Below are positions 17,047 through 26,690 of a stretch of 64,000 nucleotides of DNA, piece by piece. Both the position numbers and the translations under genes were made by a program. The number at the start of each line of letters is the position of its first letter. The first letter of the stretch is position 1. Location of the stretch: the NCBI GenBank assembly GCA_041916775.1, contig JAYRYZ010000013.1, positions 1-64,000 of the forward strand, read 5' to 3'. The notes under the pieces were generated by a model. It had not been told where the DNA came from, made no database searches, and was given only the letters and a program-made list of their open reading frames with translations. The stretch is from UBA2357 sp041916775 (GTDB lineage Bacteria > Pseudomonadota > Gammaproteobacteria > Burkholderiales > Rhodocyclaceae).

Positions 17047-18449
17047 TGGAGATCCGTTCCGCTGAGTTCAAGAAGCGCGCCGTGTTCGCGATCCACGACC
17101 AGAGCCTGCAGCAGGCGCTGGGCAAGGCGCGCGACGGCTTCGTCGGCAAGCGCGCGATCCAGGCCGCGGAGATGCCGGAGTTCGAGGCCCTGCGCGAGGA
17201 AGCGAAGAACCTCAAGAATCACATCCTCGACAACCTCGACCACTACCTCGAGCGCTACGAGGCCGCCGTCACCGCCGCCGGTGGCCATGTGCACTGGGCG
17301 CGCGACGCCCAGGAGGCGCGCCGCATCATCCTCGACATCTGCAAGCGGGTGAACGCGAAGACGGTCACCAAGGGCAAGTCGATGGTCTCCGAGGAGATCG
17401 GCCTCAACGAAGCGCTGATCGACAACGGCATGGAGGTGATCGAGACCGACCTCGGCGAGTACATCATCCAGCTCGCCAATGAGCCGCCCTCGCACATCAT
17501 CGCGCCGGCGGTGCACAAGACCAAGAAGCAGGTCTCGGAGCTCTTCGAGGCGGCGCACGGCGGCCCCGCCAAGACCGAGGTCGCCGACCTGGTGAACGAG
17601 GCCCGCCAGGTGCTGCGCGACAAGTACTTCCGCGCCGACGTCGGCATCACCGGCGGCAACTTCCTGATCGCCGAGACCGGCTCGTCGATGATCGTCACCA
17701 ACGAAGGCAATGGCGACCTGACCCAGACGCTCGCGAAGGTGCACATCGTCACCTCGGGCATCGAGCGGGTGGTACCCACGCTCGACGACGCGACGCTGTT
17801 CCTGCGTCTGCTCGCGCGCAGCGCCACCGGCCAGGAAACCGAGACCTACACCACGATCTCGACCGGCCCCAAGCGTGCGGACGACCTCGACGGGCCCGAG
17901 GAGTACCACGTGGTGCTGGTCGATAACGGCCGCTCGAAGATGCTCGCCGGGCGCTTCCGCGACATGCTGCGCTGCATCCGCTGCGGCGCCTGCATGAACC
18001 ACTGCCCCGTGTATGGCGCGGTGGGTGGCCACGCCTACGGCTGGGTGTATCCCGGCCCGATGGGCTCGGTGCTGACACCGCTGATCAAGGGCCTGGACAA
18101 CAGCCTCGACCTGCCCAACGCTTGCACCCTCAACGGACGCTGCGCGTCGGTGTGTCCGGTGAAGATCCCGCTACCGGATCTCCTGCGTGAGCTGCGCCAC
18201 ATGCAGCACCAGCAAGAGCTCGCGCCGGTGATGCAACGGCGCGCGCTGGCGGCCTGGCGCTATGTCGCCACACGGCCTCGCCTCTACCACGCCGGGGAAT
18301 GGATCGCCGTACGCGCCCTGAAGCTCCTCGGCCGACGCGGCAGCATCCGCCGCCTGCCGCTCGCCCATGCCTGGACCGACGTGCGCGACCTGCCCGCACC
18401 CGAGGGCAAGACCTTCCTGCAACTCTGGCAAGCCAAACGGGGGCGCTGA
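17046..18449 (+). CDS. lutB: L-lactate utilisation iron-sulfur protein LutB
   Basis: A 467-residue subunit of the LutABC complex. An N-terminal LUD domain covers about residues 60-290. Two [4Fe-4S] cysteine clusters follow (CIRCGACMNHCP and CTLNGRCASVCPVKIPLP), then a C-terminal DUF3390-type tail (LWQAKRGR end). It passes electrons from lactate oxidation. It starts in the TGATG overlap with lutA and ends in the same type of overlap with lutC, so the three genes form a tight operon. Confidence 0.93.
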   Translation: MEIRSAEFKKRAVFAIHDQSLQQALGKARDGFVGKRAIQAAEMPEFEALREEAKNLKNHILDNLDHYLERYEAAVTAAGGHVHWARDAQEARRIILDICKRVNAKTVTKGKSMVSEEIGLNEALIDNGMEVIETDLGEYIIQLANEPPSHIIAPAVHKTKKQVSELFEAAHGGPAKTEVADLVNEARQVLRDKYFRADVGITGGNFLIAETGSSMIVTNEGNGDLTQTLAKVHIVTSGIERVVPTLDDATLFLRLLARSATGQETETYTTISTGPKRADDLDGPEEYHVVLVDNGRSKMLAGRFRDMLRCIRCGACMNHCPVYGAVGGHAYGWVYPGPMGSVLTPLIKGLDNSLDLPNACTLNGRCASVCPVKIPLPDLLRELRHMQHQQELAPVMQRRALAAWRYVATRPRLYHAGEWIAVRALKLLGRRGSIRRLPLAHAWTDVRDLPAPEGKTFLQLWQAKRGR

Positions 18450-19096
18450 TGCAGAACCAACACAACAGCCGCGAGGCCATCCTGGGCTCCATCCGCAGCG
18501 CGCTGCACCGCGGCCAGCTCGACCCTGCCGCGCGCGAGGCGCTCGACCGCCGCGTGCCCGCGCACACCCGCCCGGCGCAGGACGAGGATCTCCTCGCCCG
18601 CTTCGTGCGCAAGTTCGAGAGCCGCGCCGGCACTACCGCGCAGGTCGCGTCCCTCGCGGACGTCCCCGCCGCGGTGGAAGCCTACCGCGCCGGGCTCGGT
18701 CTGCCGCAGCGTGCCGCGGTCGGCCGCGGCCTGAGCACGCTCCCCTGGCCCGCCGACTGGCAGATACACCACGACCGCGCCGGCATCGACGAGGCGCTGT
18801 CGGTCAGCCCGGCGCTGGTGGCCATTGCCGAGACCGGCAGCGTGCTGCTCGCCGCGGGGCCCGACAGCCCGACGACACACAACTTCGTGCCGGACGACCA
18901 TGTGGTGGTGCTCTCGGCATCGAACATCGTCGGCCACTTCGAGGAGGCCTGGGCCGCGCTTCGCATCCGCCCGGAGGGCATGCCGCGCGCGACCAACATC
19001 ATCTCCGGCCCTTCGCGTACCGCCGACGTCGAGCAGACGATACAGCTCGGCGCGCACGGCCCGCGGCGCATGCACGTGATCATCGTCGAAGCCTGA
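18449..19096 (+). CDS. lutC: L-lactate utilisation protein LutC
   Basis: A 215-residue LUD-domain protein, third component of LutABC. It begins NSREAILGSIRSAL and contains the typical ALVAIAETGSVLLAAGPDSP and GPSRTADVEQTIQLGAHGP segments. The ATG overlaps the lutB stop as TGATG; the longer in-frame upstream extension lies inside lutB. No lactate permease or FadR-type LldR regulator is adjacent. Confidence 0.92.
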   Translation: MQNQHNSREAILGSIRSALHRGQLDPAAREALDRRVPAHTRPAQDEDLLARFVRKFESRAGTTAQVASLADVPAAVEAYRAGLGLPQRAAVGRGLSTLPWPADWQIHHDRAGIDEALSVSPALVAIAETGSVLLAAGPDSPTTHNFVPDDHVVVLSASNIVGHFEEAWAALRIRPEGMPRATNIISGPSRTADVEQTIQLGAHGPRRMHVIIVEA

Positions 19097-19271
19097 GCGC
19101 GCGTCGGGGCGCCGCAAGCAAGCGGATCGTGCAAAGGCCATCCAAGGCACAATCCGCTTACAAAGGTCTCATGCTCGGTGAAGTCGACTGGCGTTAAATA
19201 CGTGCATCGACACCCTGCCAGCGTCACCGCATGCTGCGGCGCGCAGGTTGCCACGCCCACCGGAGACCAAC

Positions 19272-19640
19272 ATGCCCTCGACGATTTCGCGCCTTGCCAT
19301 GCTGCTTGCCGCCTCGACCACGATGATGATTGCCGCGCCGGTCATGGCCGGCGACGATCATCGCTACGGCCGCGACGGCTATTACTCCCACCGCTACGAC
19401 CGCGACGACCGTCGTGACCACCGCAAATGGCACCACCGCCATGACCGCGGCCACTGGGAGCGGCGCGGCCCGCCCCACGGGCCGGCGTGGGGCTACTACC
19501 GGCCGCGCGACTCGGGCGTAACTGTAAATAATTACTACGGCCAGGGCCCCTACTATCGCGAACCGGTCAGGCGCTATGCGCGCGAACCCGCGGTGGTCAT
19601 CGGCGTGGACATCCCGCCCTTCGTGATCCCGCTGCGCTGA
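19272..19640 (+). CDS. Small RcnB-like basic periplasmic protein
   Basis: A 122-residue predicted exported protein. A signal peptide (RLAMLLAASTTMMIAAPVMA) ends near residue 27. The mature part is rich in His, Arg, Asp and Tyr (YDRDDRRDHRKWHHRHDRGHW), with aromatic-glycine segments and a hydrophobic end (VVIGVDIPPFVIPLR). It resembles RcnB/YXIM-type proteins that affect metal homeostasis, but no metal transporter is adjacent. GGAG lies seven bases before the ATG. Confidence 0.7.
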   Translation: MPSTISRLAMLLAASTTMMIAAPVMAGDDHRYGRDGYYSHRYDRDDRRDHRKWHHRHDRGHWERRGPPHGPAWGYYRPRDSGVTVNNYYGQGPYYREPVRRYAREPAVVIGVDIPPFVIPLR

Positions 19641-19667
19641 GAGGCCGTTACGGCGGTCGCATCACAC

Positions 19668-20537
19668 TCAGCGCAGGCTCGCCACCAGCCAATCGATGAA
19701 GTCGCCGACCACGCGCCGCGAGGCCTGCGCCGGCGTCGTCACGGCGTAGTAGTGATGAGGCGCCGCCACCGCGAGTCCGAACAGGGGTGCCAGCCGGTGG
19801 GTGGCGAGCCACGCGGCGGAAAGCCGGCGCGTCCCCATCGCGACACCGAGGCCGCTCGCCGCCACCTCGAACAACATGCCCAGATCGTTGAACACCGCGC
19901 CGCGCTCGGGTTCGCCGCGGGCCAGCCCTGCCGCATCGAACCACGGCTTCCACGGCAGCAAGGGCGAGCGCAGCAGCGTGGCGCGGGAAAGGTCGGCCGG
20001 TGCCCGCAGCTGCAGTGCCGAGATCAGGTCCGGCGATGCGAGCGGCATCGCCTCGTCCTCGAAGAGGCGCAGCACCTGCCGCTCCGGGTAATGCCCAGCG
20101 CCCCAGCGGATCTCGACATCGGCGGCCTCGGCCGTGACATCCAGCAAGGGGATCGACAGATGCACCTCGATCTCCACGTCCGGGTTGAGGCGCAGGTACT
20201 CCGGCAGGCGCGGCATCAGCAGCTGGCGTGCGAAGGTCGGCGGCACCGAGATGCGCAGCCGCTCCTGCGGCGCCTGCAGCGCGCGGCCGGTCTCCGCGAG
20301 CATCGCGAAGGCCTCGCGCACCTTGTCGAGATACAACCTGCCTGCGGTGGTGGGCCGCACCCCGCCGGAGACGCGCTCGAACAGGGGCGTGCCGAGCTGC
20401 GACTCGAGCTGGCGGATGCGGTGGCTCACCGCGCTCGGTGTCACGCACAGCTCCTGCGAGGCCTGGGCAAAGCCGCCCAGCCGTGCCGCCGCCTCGAAGG
20501 CGGCGAGCGCATGCAACGGCGGCAGGCCGCGCGGCAT
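19668..20537 (-). CDS. LysR-family transcriptional regulator (GcvA-like)
   Basis: A 289-residue LysR regulator. The N-terminal winged HTH (LHALAAFEAAARLGGFAQAS, then TPSAVSHRIRQLES) resembles GcvA/AmpR-type members. The effector-binding domain follows from about residue 90. The ATG at 20537 gives the family-like beginning MPRGLPPL; a GTG three codons earlier (20546) overlaps the tag stop codon as GTGA and is a credible coupled start. The target and effector are unknown. It lies downstream of tag on the same strand. Confidence 0.83.
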   Translation of the reverse strand: MPRGLPPLHALAAFEAAARLGGFAQASQELCVTPSAVSHRIRQLESQLGTPLFERVSGGVRPTTAGRLYLDKVREAFAMLAETGRALQAPQERLRISVPPTFARQLLMPRLPEYLRLNPDVEIEVHLSIPLLDVTAEAADVEIRWGAGHYPERQVLRLFEDEAMPLASPDLISALQLRAPADLSRATLLRSPLLPWKPWFDAAGLARGEPERGAVFNDLGMLFEVAASGLGVAMGTRRLSAAWLATHRLAPLFGLAVAAPHHYYAVTTPAQASRRVVGDFIDWLVASLR

Positions 20538-20542
20538 GCCGC

Positions 20543-21127
20543 TCACGTTGCGGGCTCGCCGAGCGACGCGACTGCGCGGTGGCGAAAGCAGTCGGTCGTG
20601 TGGTCGTTCACCATGCCCACCGCCTGCATCCAGGCGTAGCAGATCGTGCTACCGACGAACTTGAAGCCGCGCGCCTTCAGCGCCTTGCTCATCGCATCCG
20701 ATGCCGGCGTGCGCACGGGCGCATCCTGGATCGTGGCCCACGCATTCTGCACCGGCTGGCCGCCGACGAAGGACCACAGCCATGTCACCGGGTCGATGCC
20801 TGCATCCTGCAGCGCGAGCCAGGCCCTGGCGTTGCCGACGGTGGCGTCGATCTTGGCGCGGTTGCGGATGATGCCCGGGTCGGCGAGCAGCAGCGCCTTC
20901 TGCGCGTCGTCATAGCGGGCGATGCGCTCGGGGTCGAAACCCGCGAACACCTCGCGGTAACGCGCGCGCTTCTTCAGCACCGTGATCCACGACAGCCCGG
21001 CCTGCGCGCCTTCGAGGATGAGGAATTCGAACAGGACGCGTGCGTCGCGCACCGGCACGCCCCACTCCCGGTCGTGATAATCGCGGTACAGCGGATCGTC
21101 TCCGACCCAGGCACAACGGCATTCCAT
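20543..21127 (-). CDS. tag: DNA-3-methyladenine glycosylase I
   Basis: A 194-residue base-excision repair enzyme that removes 3-methyladenine from alkylated DNA. Family landmarks are CAWVGDDPLYRDYHDREWG at the N-terminus, EGAQAGLSWITVLKKRARYR, and the C-terminal zinc ligands in HTTDCFRHR. Of two adjacent ATGs, the second (21127) has AGGAG six bases upstream and gives the usual MxxRCAW start. It overlaps the following LysR gene. Confidence 0.95.
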   Translation of the reverse strand: MECRCAWVGDDPLYRDYHDREWGVPVRDARVLFEFLILEGAQAGLSWITVLKKRARYREVFAGFDPERIARYDDAQKALLLADPGIIRNRAKIDATVGNARAWLALQDAGIDPVTWLWSFVGGQPVQNAWATIQDAPVRTPASDAMSKALKARGFKFVGSTICYAWMQAVGMVNDHTTDCFRHRAVASLGEPAT

Positions 21128-21158
21128 CATCGGCTCCTTGGCCCGGTCGGGCCGGCGG

Positions 21159-21626
21159 TCACGGTTCCACCGCGATGTAGAGGGACTCCTTCAGCTCCTC
21201 CATCACCACGTAGCTGCGCGATTCGGCGGCGGAGGGCAACTTCAGCAGGATGTTGCCGAGCAGGCGTCGATACTCGCTCATCTCGCGGATGCGTGCCTTC
21301 ACGAGGTAATCGAAGTCGCCCGACACGAGGTGGCACTCCATCACCTCCGGCACGAACAGGATCTCCTTCTTGACCCGGTCGAACACGTCGCCGGACTTGG
21401 CCGACAGCTTGATCTCGACGAACACCAGCAGGCTCTTGCCGAGCGCATGCGGATTGACGCGCGCATGATAGCCGGTGATGACGCCCTCGCGCTCCAGCCG
21501 CCGTACCCGCTCGGTGCAGGGCGTGGCGGAGAGGCCGATGCGCTGGGCGAGCTCGGTCATCGGCAGGCGCGCATCCTTCTGCAGCAGGTCGAGGATCTTG
21601 CGATCCAGGCGGTCGAGTTCGCGCAT
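21159..21626 (-). CDS. Lrp/AsnC-family transcriptional regulator
   Basis: A 155-residue leucine-responsive-type regulator. An N-terminal AsnC HTH (LDRLDRKILDLLQKDARLP, then SATPCTERVRRLEREG) is followed by an Lrp effector (RAM) domain with GDFDYLVKARI. The start MRELDRLDRK matches Lrp family beginnings; a long in-frame upstream extension has no family match. Close to Lrp itself by sequence, so a global amino-acid responsive regulator is plausible. Confidence 0.88.
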   Translation of the reverse strand: MRELDRLDRKILDLLQKDARLPMTELAQRIGLSATPCTERVRRLEREGVITGYHARVNPHALGKSLLVFVEIKLSAKSGDVFDRVKKEILFVPEVMECHLVSGDFDYLVKARIREMSEYRRLLGNILLKLPSAAESRSYVVMEELKESLYIAVEP

Positions 21627-21712
21627 GGGCAGGAGTGTCTCCGAACGTATCGCCGCCGGGTGAATCAGCGCGGCACCTTGGCACCTTGCAAAGATATCAC
21701 CGCCTGATGCGG

Positions 21713-23272
21713 CTACTGCCCGGGATCGGCATAGCGGCTGTAGATATCCATCACGCGATCCATGTTTGCGAGGAGCAGTTCCACCAGCCGCGGATCGAAG
21801 TGGCGACCCTTTCCGCCCTCGATCTCGGCGATGACCTTCTCCATCGGCCAGGGCTCCTTGTAGCAGCGACGGCTGCATAGCGCGTCGAAGGTGTCCGTCA
21901 GCGCGACGATGCGCCCGAAGATGTGGATCGCCTCGCCAGCCAGACCGGCAGGATATCCGCTGCCGTCGAAGCGTTCATGGTGCTGGCCGGCGATGATGGA
22001 TGCGGCACGCAGCATCGGCCGGGCGGAGCGGCCGAAGATGTCGGCGCCGATCTGCGCGTGGCGCTGCATGAGCGCCCACTCATCCGCATCCAGCGGCCCG
22101 GGCTTGAGCAGCACACGGTCGGGAATGCCGATCTTTCCGACGTCGTGCATCGGCGCGGCCGTGAACAGGATCTGACACTCGGCTTCATCCAGGCCGTGCA
22201 GCTCGCCCAGCAGCCTCGAGAGATGTGCAACCCGCTTGACATGGTTGGCGGACTCCTTGGAGCGGGTTTCTACGATATCGCCCAGGGTGTCGATCATCTC
22301 GGCCTGGGTATCGAACATTTCCTGGTCGAGATACAGATTGTCGAACGCAACCGTCATGTTGCGCGAGAATATCTCGATCAGGCGCATGTCGATCTCGTCG
22401 GTGACATTCAGGTGATCGAGATAGAGGAGGTTCACCGTCCCGTTCTTGCACGGGAAATAGCCCACGTATGCGTCGTCCTCGAACAGGTTGCGACGCAGTT
22501 CCAGACAGCGCCGGATACGGGCCTGGATCGGCTCGGGCAATGCCGCGACATCGTATTGAATTCCCCCCGTGAGCGGCCCGAAGGCAGCGATGATCTCGAG
22601 GTCGTTGTCCCTGTGCGCGAGGGTGACCGCGTTGACGCGCAGGATCAGCGTCTCGCTGTCGATATGCAAGAGGCTCGCGAGCTGATGCAGCACGCCGTTC
22701 GCGAACTTTCGCAGCGACCGGATCTCGAACAGGTTGCGGGTGGACTCGATGACCTGCTCGAGGCCGTCCCGATAGCGCTCGACCTGCTTTCTCGCGCTGT
22801 CGAGGTTGACGATGTTGTCGTAGTCCTTGAGCGAAGTGAAGGTGGTGGAGAACAGACGATTGGCGTCGAAGGATGTCTTCTCCTTGTAGTCGTTGATATC
22901 GTAGTTGACGATCACCTGACGCTCCGGCGCCATGCCGGGCTGACCGGTACGCAGCACGATGCGAACGAAGCGGTTACCCATCGTCTCACGGATGTAGCCG
23001 ACGAGATCGAGGCCGGCGGTGTCCGTCTCCATGACCACGTCGAGGAAGATCAGCGCCACGTCGGGATGCGCGGCCAGCACCTCGCGCGCCTCGCTGCCAC
23101 TGTATGCGCTGACCCAGCTGAGCCCCCGGCCGAGAAAGACGCTGTCGCGCAAGGACAAGCGGGTGATGGTATGCACCTCGGGCTCATCATCCACGATCAT
23201 CACCTTCCAAGGGGCGGGCATGTCGGCCTTGGGCTTCGTCTCGGCGGACGGGTCGGACTTCTTGAAGATCAT
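21713..23272 (-). CDS. HD-GYP response regulator (predicted c-di-GMP phosphodiesterase)
   Basis: A 519-residue protein: a receiver domain (VDDEPEVH; phospho-acceptor Asp about 78), a central DUF3369 sensor-like domain (about 180-330), and a C-terminal HD-GYP domain with HDVGKIGIPD and HHERFDGSGYPAGL. HD-GYP domains hydrolyse cyclic di-GMP, and the signature residues are present. AGGAG is six to seven bases before the ATG. It is 30 bases downstream of a sensor kinase on the same strand, which is its likely partner. Confidence 0.9.
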   Translation of the reverse strand: MIFKKSDPSAETKPKADMPAPWKVMIVDDEPEVHTITRLSLRDSVFLGRGLSWVSAYSGSEAREVLAAHPDVALIFLDVVMETDTAGLDLVGYIRETMGNRFVRIVLRTGQPGMAPERQVIVNYDINDYKEKTSFDANRLFSTTFTSLKDYDNIVNLDSARKQVERYRDGLEQVIESTRNLFEIRSLRKFANGVLHQLASLLHIDSETLILRVNAVTLAHRDNDLEIIAAFGPLTGGIQYDVAALPEPIQARIRRCLELRRNLFEDDAYVGYFPCKNGTVNLLYLDHLNVTDEIDMRLIEIFSRNMTVAFDNLYLDQEMFDTQAEMIDTLGDIVETRSKESANHVKRVAHLSRLLGELHGLDEAECQILFTAAPMHDVGKIGIPDRVLLKPGPLDADEWALMQRHAQIGADIFGRSARPMLRAASIIAGQHHERFDGSGYPAGLAGEAIHIFGRIVALTDTFDALCSRRCYKEPWPMEKVIAEIEGGKGRHFDPRLVELLLANMDRVMDIYSRYADPGQ

Positions 23273-23302
23273 CCTTGCTCTCCTGAATCGGCGAGATCCG
23301 CC

Positions 23303-24943
23303 CTAAGGGGCCGCCTCGCGCGGCACCTTGATCGTGAAGCGGGTTCCGGCACCCGGCGCACTGACGACAGCCACCGAGCCCTTGAGTCGTTGCGTGATGA
23401 GGTTGTAGACGATATGCATGCCGAGCCCCGAGCCGCCACGGTCACGCCCCGTCGTGAAGAAGGGCTCGAAGATGCGCCCGAGTACGTCCTCGTTCATCCC
23501 TGCACCATCGTCCGAGAAAACGAACTCGATCTGCCCGGGATCCGTCTCGCTCATCGCGATCGTGATCTTGCCCGGCTTTCCAGGTGAAAAGGCATAACGC
23601 TGGGCATTGACGATGAGGTTGGACAGAATCTGCGACCACACCCCGGGATCGCTGATGATGGAAAACACCTCCGGCCCCTCGACCGACACTTCGACCGGCA
23701 CCTTCTTGAGGATGCTCGCGTGGGTGAGGAGCACTTCGCGTACATAGGCCTTCAGATCGAAACGCCGGATCGACACATGCGACTGATCCACTGCCACCGC
23801 CTTGAAGCTGCGGACAAGCTCGGCGGTCCGCGTCAGGCTGGAGTGGATGGAACGTATCAGCTCGCGCGCATCCGCAAGGAATTGCAGGAAGTGCGCCTCC
23901 TCGAGCTCGCCGGCGCCGAACCGACGCTCCAGGTCCTCGACGAGATGCTGGAAGTGCGTGATGCCGGTAACGCCGAGCCCCACCGGCGTATTGATCTCGT
24001 GTGCAACGCCGGCCACCAGGCCGCCCAAGGCGGCCATCTTCTCGGTCTCGACGAGCTGCACCTGTGCCGCACGCAGTTGCTCCAGAGACTTCGCCAGGCG
24101 GTCGTTGGCATCCTCCAGCGCACGCTCCTTCTCGGTACGCCGTTCGACCTCCGCGGCCAGCGCACCACGCTCGCGCTCCAGATCATCAACCGCGGCCCCC
24201 AGTGAGGCGGTGCGCTCGGCGACCTTGCGCTCGAGATCGCGATTCAGCCTGTCCATCTCGGCCATCGAGCGGTCGACCTTGTCGATCAGGGCGCCGAGGG
24301 CGGATTCCAGCACATTGATCTCGTCCCCCGACGTGCTGATCGAAGGTCGCTGGGCCGGAATATGCTCGGGATCGATGGAGGCTGCGAAGCTGGCGAGACG
24401 CGACAGCGGTCGCGTGAGCACGGCATTGAACGTGGATAACACCAGTGCGACCAGCAGCGCCGTCTTGAAGAGCGCCCCGATCAAGGTCGCGAGCAAGCCC
24501 GGCATCAGGCGATCGACGATGACCTTGTTGTTCGACGAGATCCTCACCTGCCCGAGATCCACCTTGCGCGCGTCCTCGCCGCGCGTCAGCGAGAACACAT
24601 GCGAGAAGCTGCGGCCCAGAAACCCGCCCTCGGCGCGATGCCGCGGCGATTGAACATCGAAGATGGGCTTGCCGTCCGGATCGATGACCTCGACCCTGGA
24701 GATGTACGGCAGCTCGGCCATCCCATTGGCAATCAGGGCGACCTGATCGAGATCGATATGCCACAGCCCGTAGGCGATACCGTCATCGAAGGTGCGCTCG
24801 ACCATGGAAAACGATTCGCCAATGTCGGCCCGCTCCCAGACGTACTCGATGGCGACCTGCACGACAAAGATCACCACGGTGACGAAGATGTAGATCGAGA
24901 GTATCCGCTTGAGCAGACGCGCAGAAATCGACCTTTGCATCAT
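23303..24943 (-). CDS. Membrane sensor histidine kinase
   Basis: A 546-residue inner-membrane kinase. One N-terminal membrane helix (IYIFVTVVIFVVQVAIEYVW), a periplasmic sensor region of about 130 residues, a second helix (ALFKTALLVALVLSTF), a HAMP-like linker, a long coiled coil (about 220-300), HisKA with H-box AGVAHEINTPVG, and an HATPase domain (GGSGLGMHIVYNL) are visible. GGGAG precedes the chosen ATG by 11 bases. It probably phosphorylates the HD-GYP regulator encoded next, linking an external signal to c-di-GMP turnover. Confidence 0.86.
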   Translation of the reverse strand: MMQRSISARLLKRILSIYIFVTVVIFVVQVAIEYVWERADIGESFSMVERTFDDGIAYGLWHIDLDQVALIANGMAELPYISRVEVIDPDGKPIFDVQSPRHRAEGGFLGRSFSHVFSLTRGEDARKVDLGQVRISSNNKVIVDRLMPGLLATLIGALFKTALLVALVLSTFNAVLTRPLSRLASFAASIDPEHIPAQRPSISTSGDEINVLESALGALIDKVDRSMAEMDRLNRDLERKVAERTASLGAAVDDLERERGALAAEVERRTEKERALEDANDRLAKSLEQLRAAQVQLVETEKMAALGGLVAGVAHEINTPVGLGVTGITHFQHLVEDLERRFGAGELEEAHFLQFLADARELIRSIHSSLTRTAELVRSFKAVAVDQSHVSIRRFDLKAYVREVLLTHASILKKVPVEVSVEGPEVFSIISDPGVWSQILSNLIVNAQRYAFSPGKPGKITIAMSETDPGQIEFVFSDDGAGMNEDVLGRIFEPFFTTGRDRGGSGLGMHIVYNLITQRLKGSVAVVSAPGAGTRFTIKVPREAAP

Positions 24944-25043
24944 TGCATCGTGTCTCCCGGGTCGTTTGACGACCAAGCCCGCTATGTTCGGATGGTTATT
25001 CCCGCAAATTAACCCATAAACATGTCGTCGTCGATCGAACTCG

Positions 25044-26690
25044 TCACATTGGACCCGATGCGCCGCCCAGCCGGGGTACCGCGGCGAGGAGGAGGCGGGT
25101 GTATGCGTGCGCGGGCGCGGCGAGCACCTGCTCGGTCGGCCCCTGCTCCACCACCCGCCCGGCCTGCATCACCGCCACGCGGTCGGCGAGGTAGGCGACG
25201 ACGCCGATGTTGTGGGTGATGAACAGCATGCCCAGCCCGTCTTCCTCGACGAGCTGGCGCAGCAGCCTGAGGATGCCCGCCTGCACCGATACATCCAGCG
25301 CCGAGGTGATCTCGTCGCACAGGATGAAGCGCGGCTCCAGCACCAGCGCGCGCGCGATCGCGAGCCGCTGGCGCTGGCCGCCGGAGAACTCGTGCGGATA
25401 GCGCCAAAGGCTATCGACCGGCATCTCCACCCGCGCGAGCAGCGCAGCGGCACGCCGCTCGCGCTCGCTGTCGTCGGCGCCGATGCCATGCACCCGCATC
25501 GGCTCCACCAGCGTGGTCACGATGGGCAGACGCGGGTTGAGGCTGGAGCCCGGGTCCTGGAACACCACCTGCATGCGCCGCCGCATCGGCCTGAGCGCGC
25601 GCGGCGGCAGGCGGGTGATGTCCTCGCCTTCGAGCAGCACGCTGCCCGCGGTGGGGTCGGCCAGCCGCAACAGGGCGCGCCCGAGCGTGGTCTTGCCGCA
25701 GCCGGATTCGCCCACCAGCGCCAGCACCTCGCCCGGCCTTACCGCGAGCGACACCCCGTCCACCGCGCGAAACTGGTCGACCACGCGCCGCAACAGGCCG
25801 CGCCGCACCGGAAAGTGCACCTTCAGCTCGCGCACCTCGATGAGCGGCGCCGCTGCCGCGTCCGCCCCCTGGCGCGGCGGGCGCGGCAAGCGCTCGGGCA
25901 GCGCGGCGATGAGGCTTTGCGTGTACGGATGGGTGGGGTTCTCGAGGATCTCGGCGACGCTGCCCGTCTCCACCAGCTTGCCGTGGCGCATCACCCCCAC
26001 GGTGTCGGCGATGCGCGCGACCACGCCGAAGTCGTGGGTGATGAACAGCATCGCCATGCCGCGGCGTTGCTGCAGCTCGCGCATCAGCTGCAGGATGCCC
26101 GCCTGCACGGTGACGTCGAGCGCGGTGGTCGGCTCGTCGGCGATCAGCAGCGCCGGTTCGCAGATCAGCGCCATCGCGATCATCACCCGCTGGCGCTGGC
26201 CGCCCGAGAGCCGGTGCGGGTATTCGCGCAGGCGCCGCGCCGGCTCGGGGATGCGCACCTCCTCCAGCACCTGCAGCGCGCGCGCCGCGCGCCCGGCGTC
26301 GTCGAGCTCGGGTCGGTGCAGGCGCAGCGCCTCGTCGAGCTGCTCGCCGATGGTCATCACCGGGTTCAGCGAGGTCATCGGCTCCTGGAAGATCATGCCG
26401 ATGCGTGCGCCGCGGATGCCGGCGAGCAGCGGCGCCGGCGCGCCGAGGAGCGCGGTGGTGCCGCCATCGTCGTCGTAGAGCAGGATGCGCCCGGCGGGAT
26501 GGCGATGCCGCCCGGCCGGCAGCAGCCCCATCACCGACAGCGCCGTCACCGACTTGCCGCTGCCCGACTCCCCCACCAGGCAGAAGGTCTCGCCGCGGCG
26601 GATCGCGAGGCTGACCCCGTCGACCGCGCGCACCCACTCGCGCCCGCCGTCGAGCTCGGTCACCAGCCCTTCGATCGTGAGCCGCTTCAC
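25044..26690 (-). CDS. Peptide-type ABC transporter, duplicated ATP-binding protein
   Basis: A 548-residue fusion of two ABC ATPase domains, like YejF/GsiA/DdpDF. Each half has a Walker A (GESGSGKSV, GESGCGKTT), signature (LSGGQRQR, FSGGQRQR) and Walker B region, plus the oligopeptide-type C-terminal extension. It would energise import of peptides or similar solutes. The GTG start overlaps the stop of the upstream permease gene as GTGA; a longer in-frame reading into that gene is not real. It is the last gene of a four-gene operon. Confidence 0.9.
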   Translation of the reverse strand: MKRLTIEGLVTELDGGREWVRAVDGVSLAIRRGETFCLVGESGSGKSVTALSVMGLLPAGRHRHPAGRILLYDDDGGTTALLGAPAPLLAGIRGARIGMIFQEPMTSLNPVMTIGEQLDEALRLHRPELDDAGRAARALQVLEEVRIPEPARRLREYPHRLSGGQRQRVMIAMALICEPALLIADEPTTALDVTVQAGILQLMRELQQRRGMAMLFITHDFGVVARIADTVGVMRHGKLVETGSVAEILENPTHPYTQSLIAALPERLPRPPRQGADAAAAPLIEVRELKVHFPVRRGLLRRVVDQFRAVDGVSLAVRPGEVLALVGESGCGKTTLGRALLRLADPTAGSVLLEGEDITRLPPRALRPMRRRMQVVFQDPGSSLNPRLPIVTTLVEPMRVHGIGADDSERERRAAALLARVEMPVDSLWRYPHEFSGGQRQRLAIARALVLEPRFILCDEITSALDVSVQAGILRLLRQLVEEDGLGMLFITHNIGVVAYLADRVAVMQAGRVVEQGPTEQVLAAPAHAYTRLLLAAVPRLGGASGPM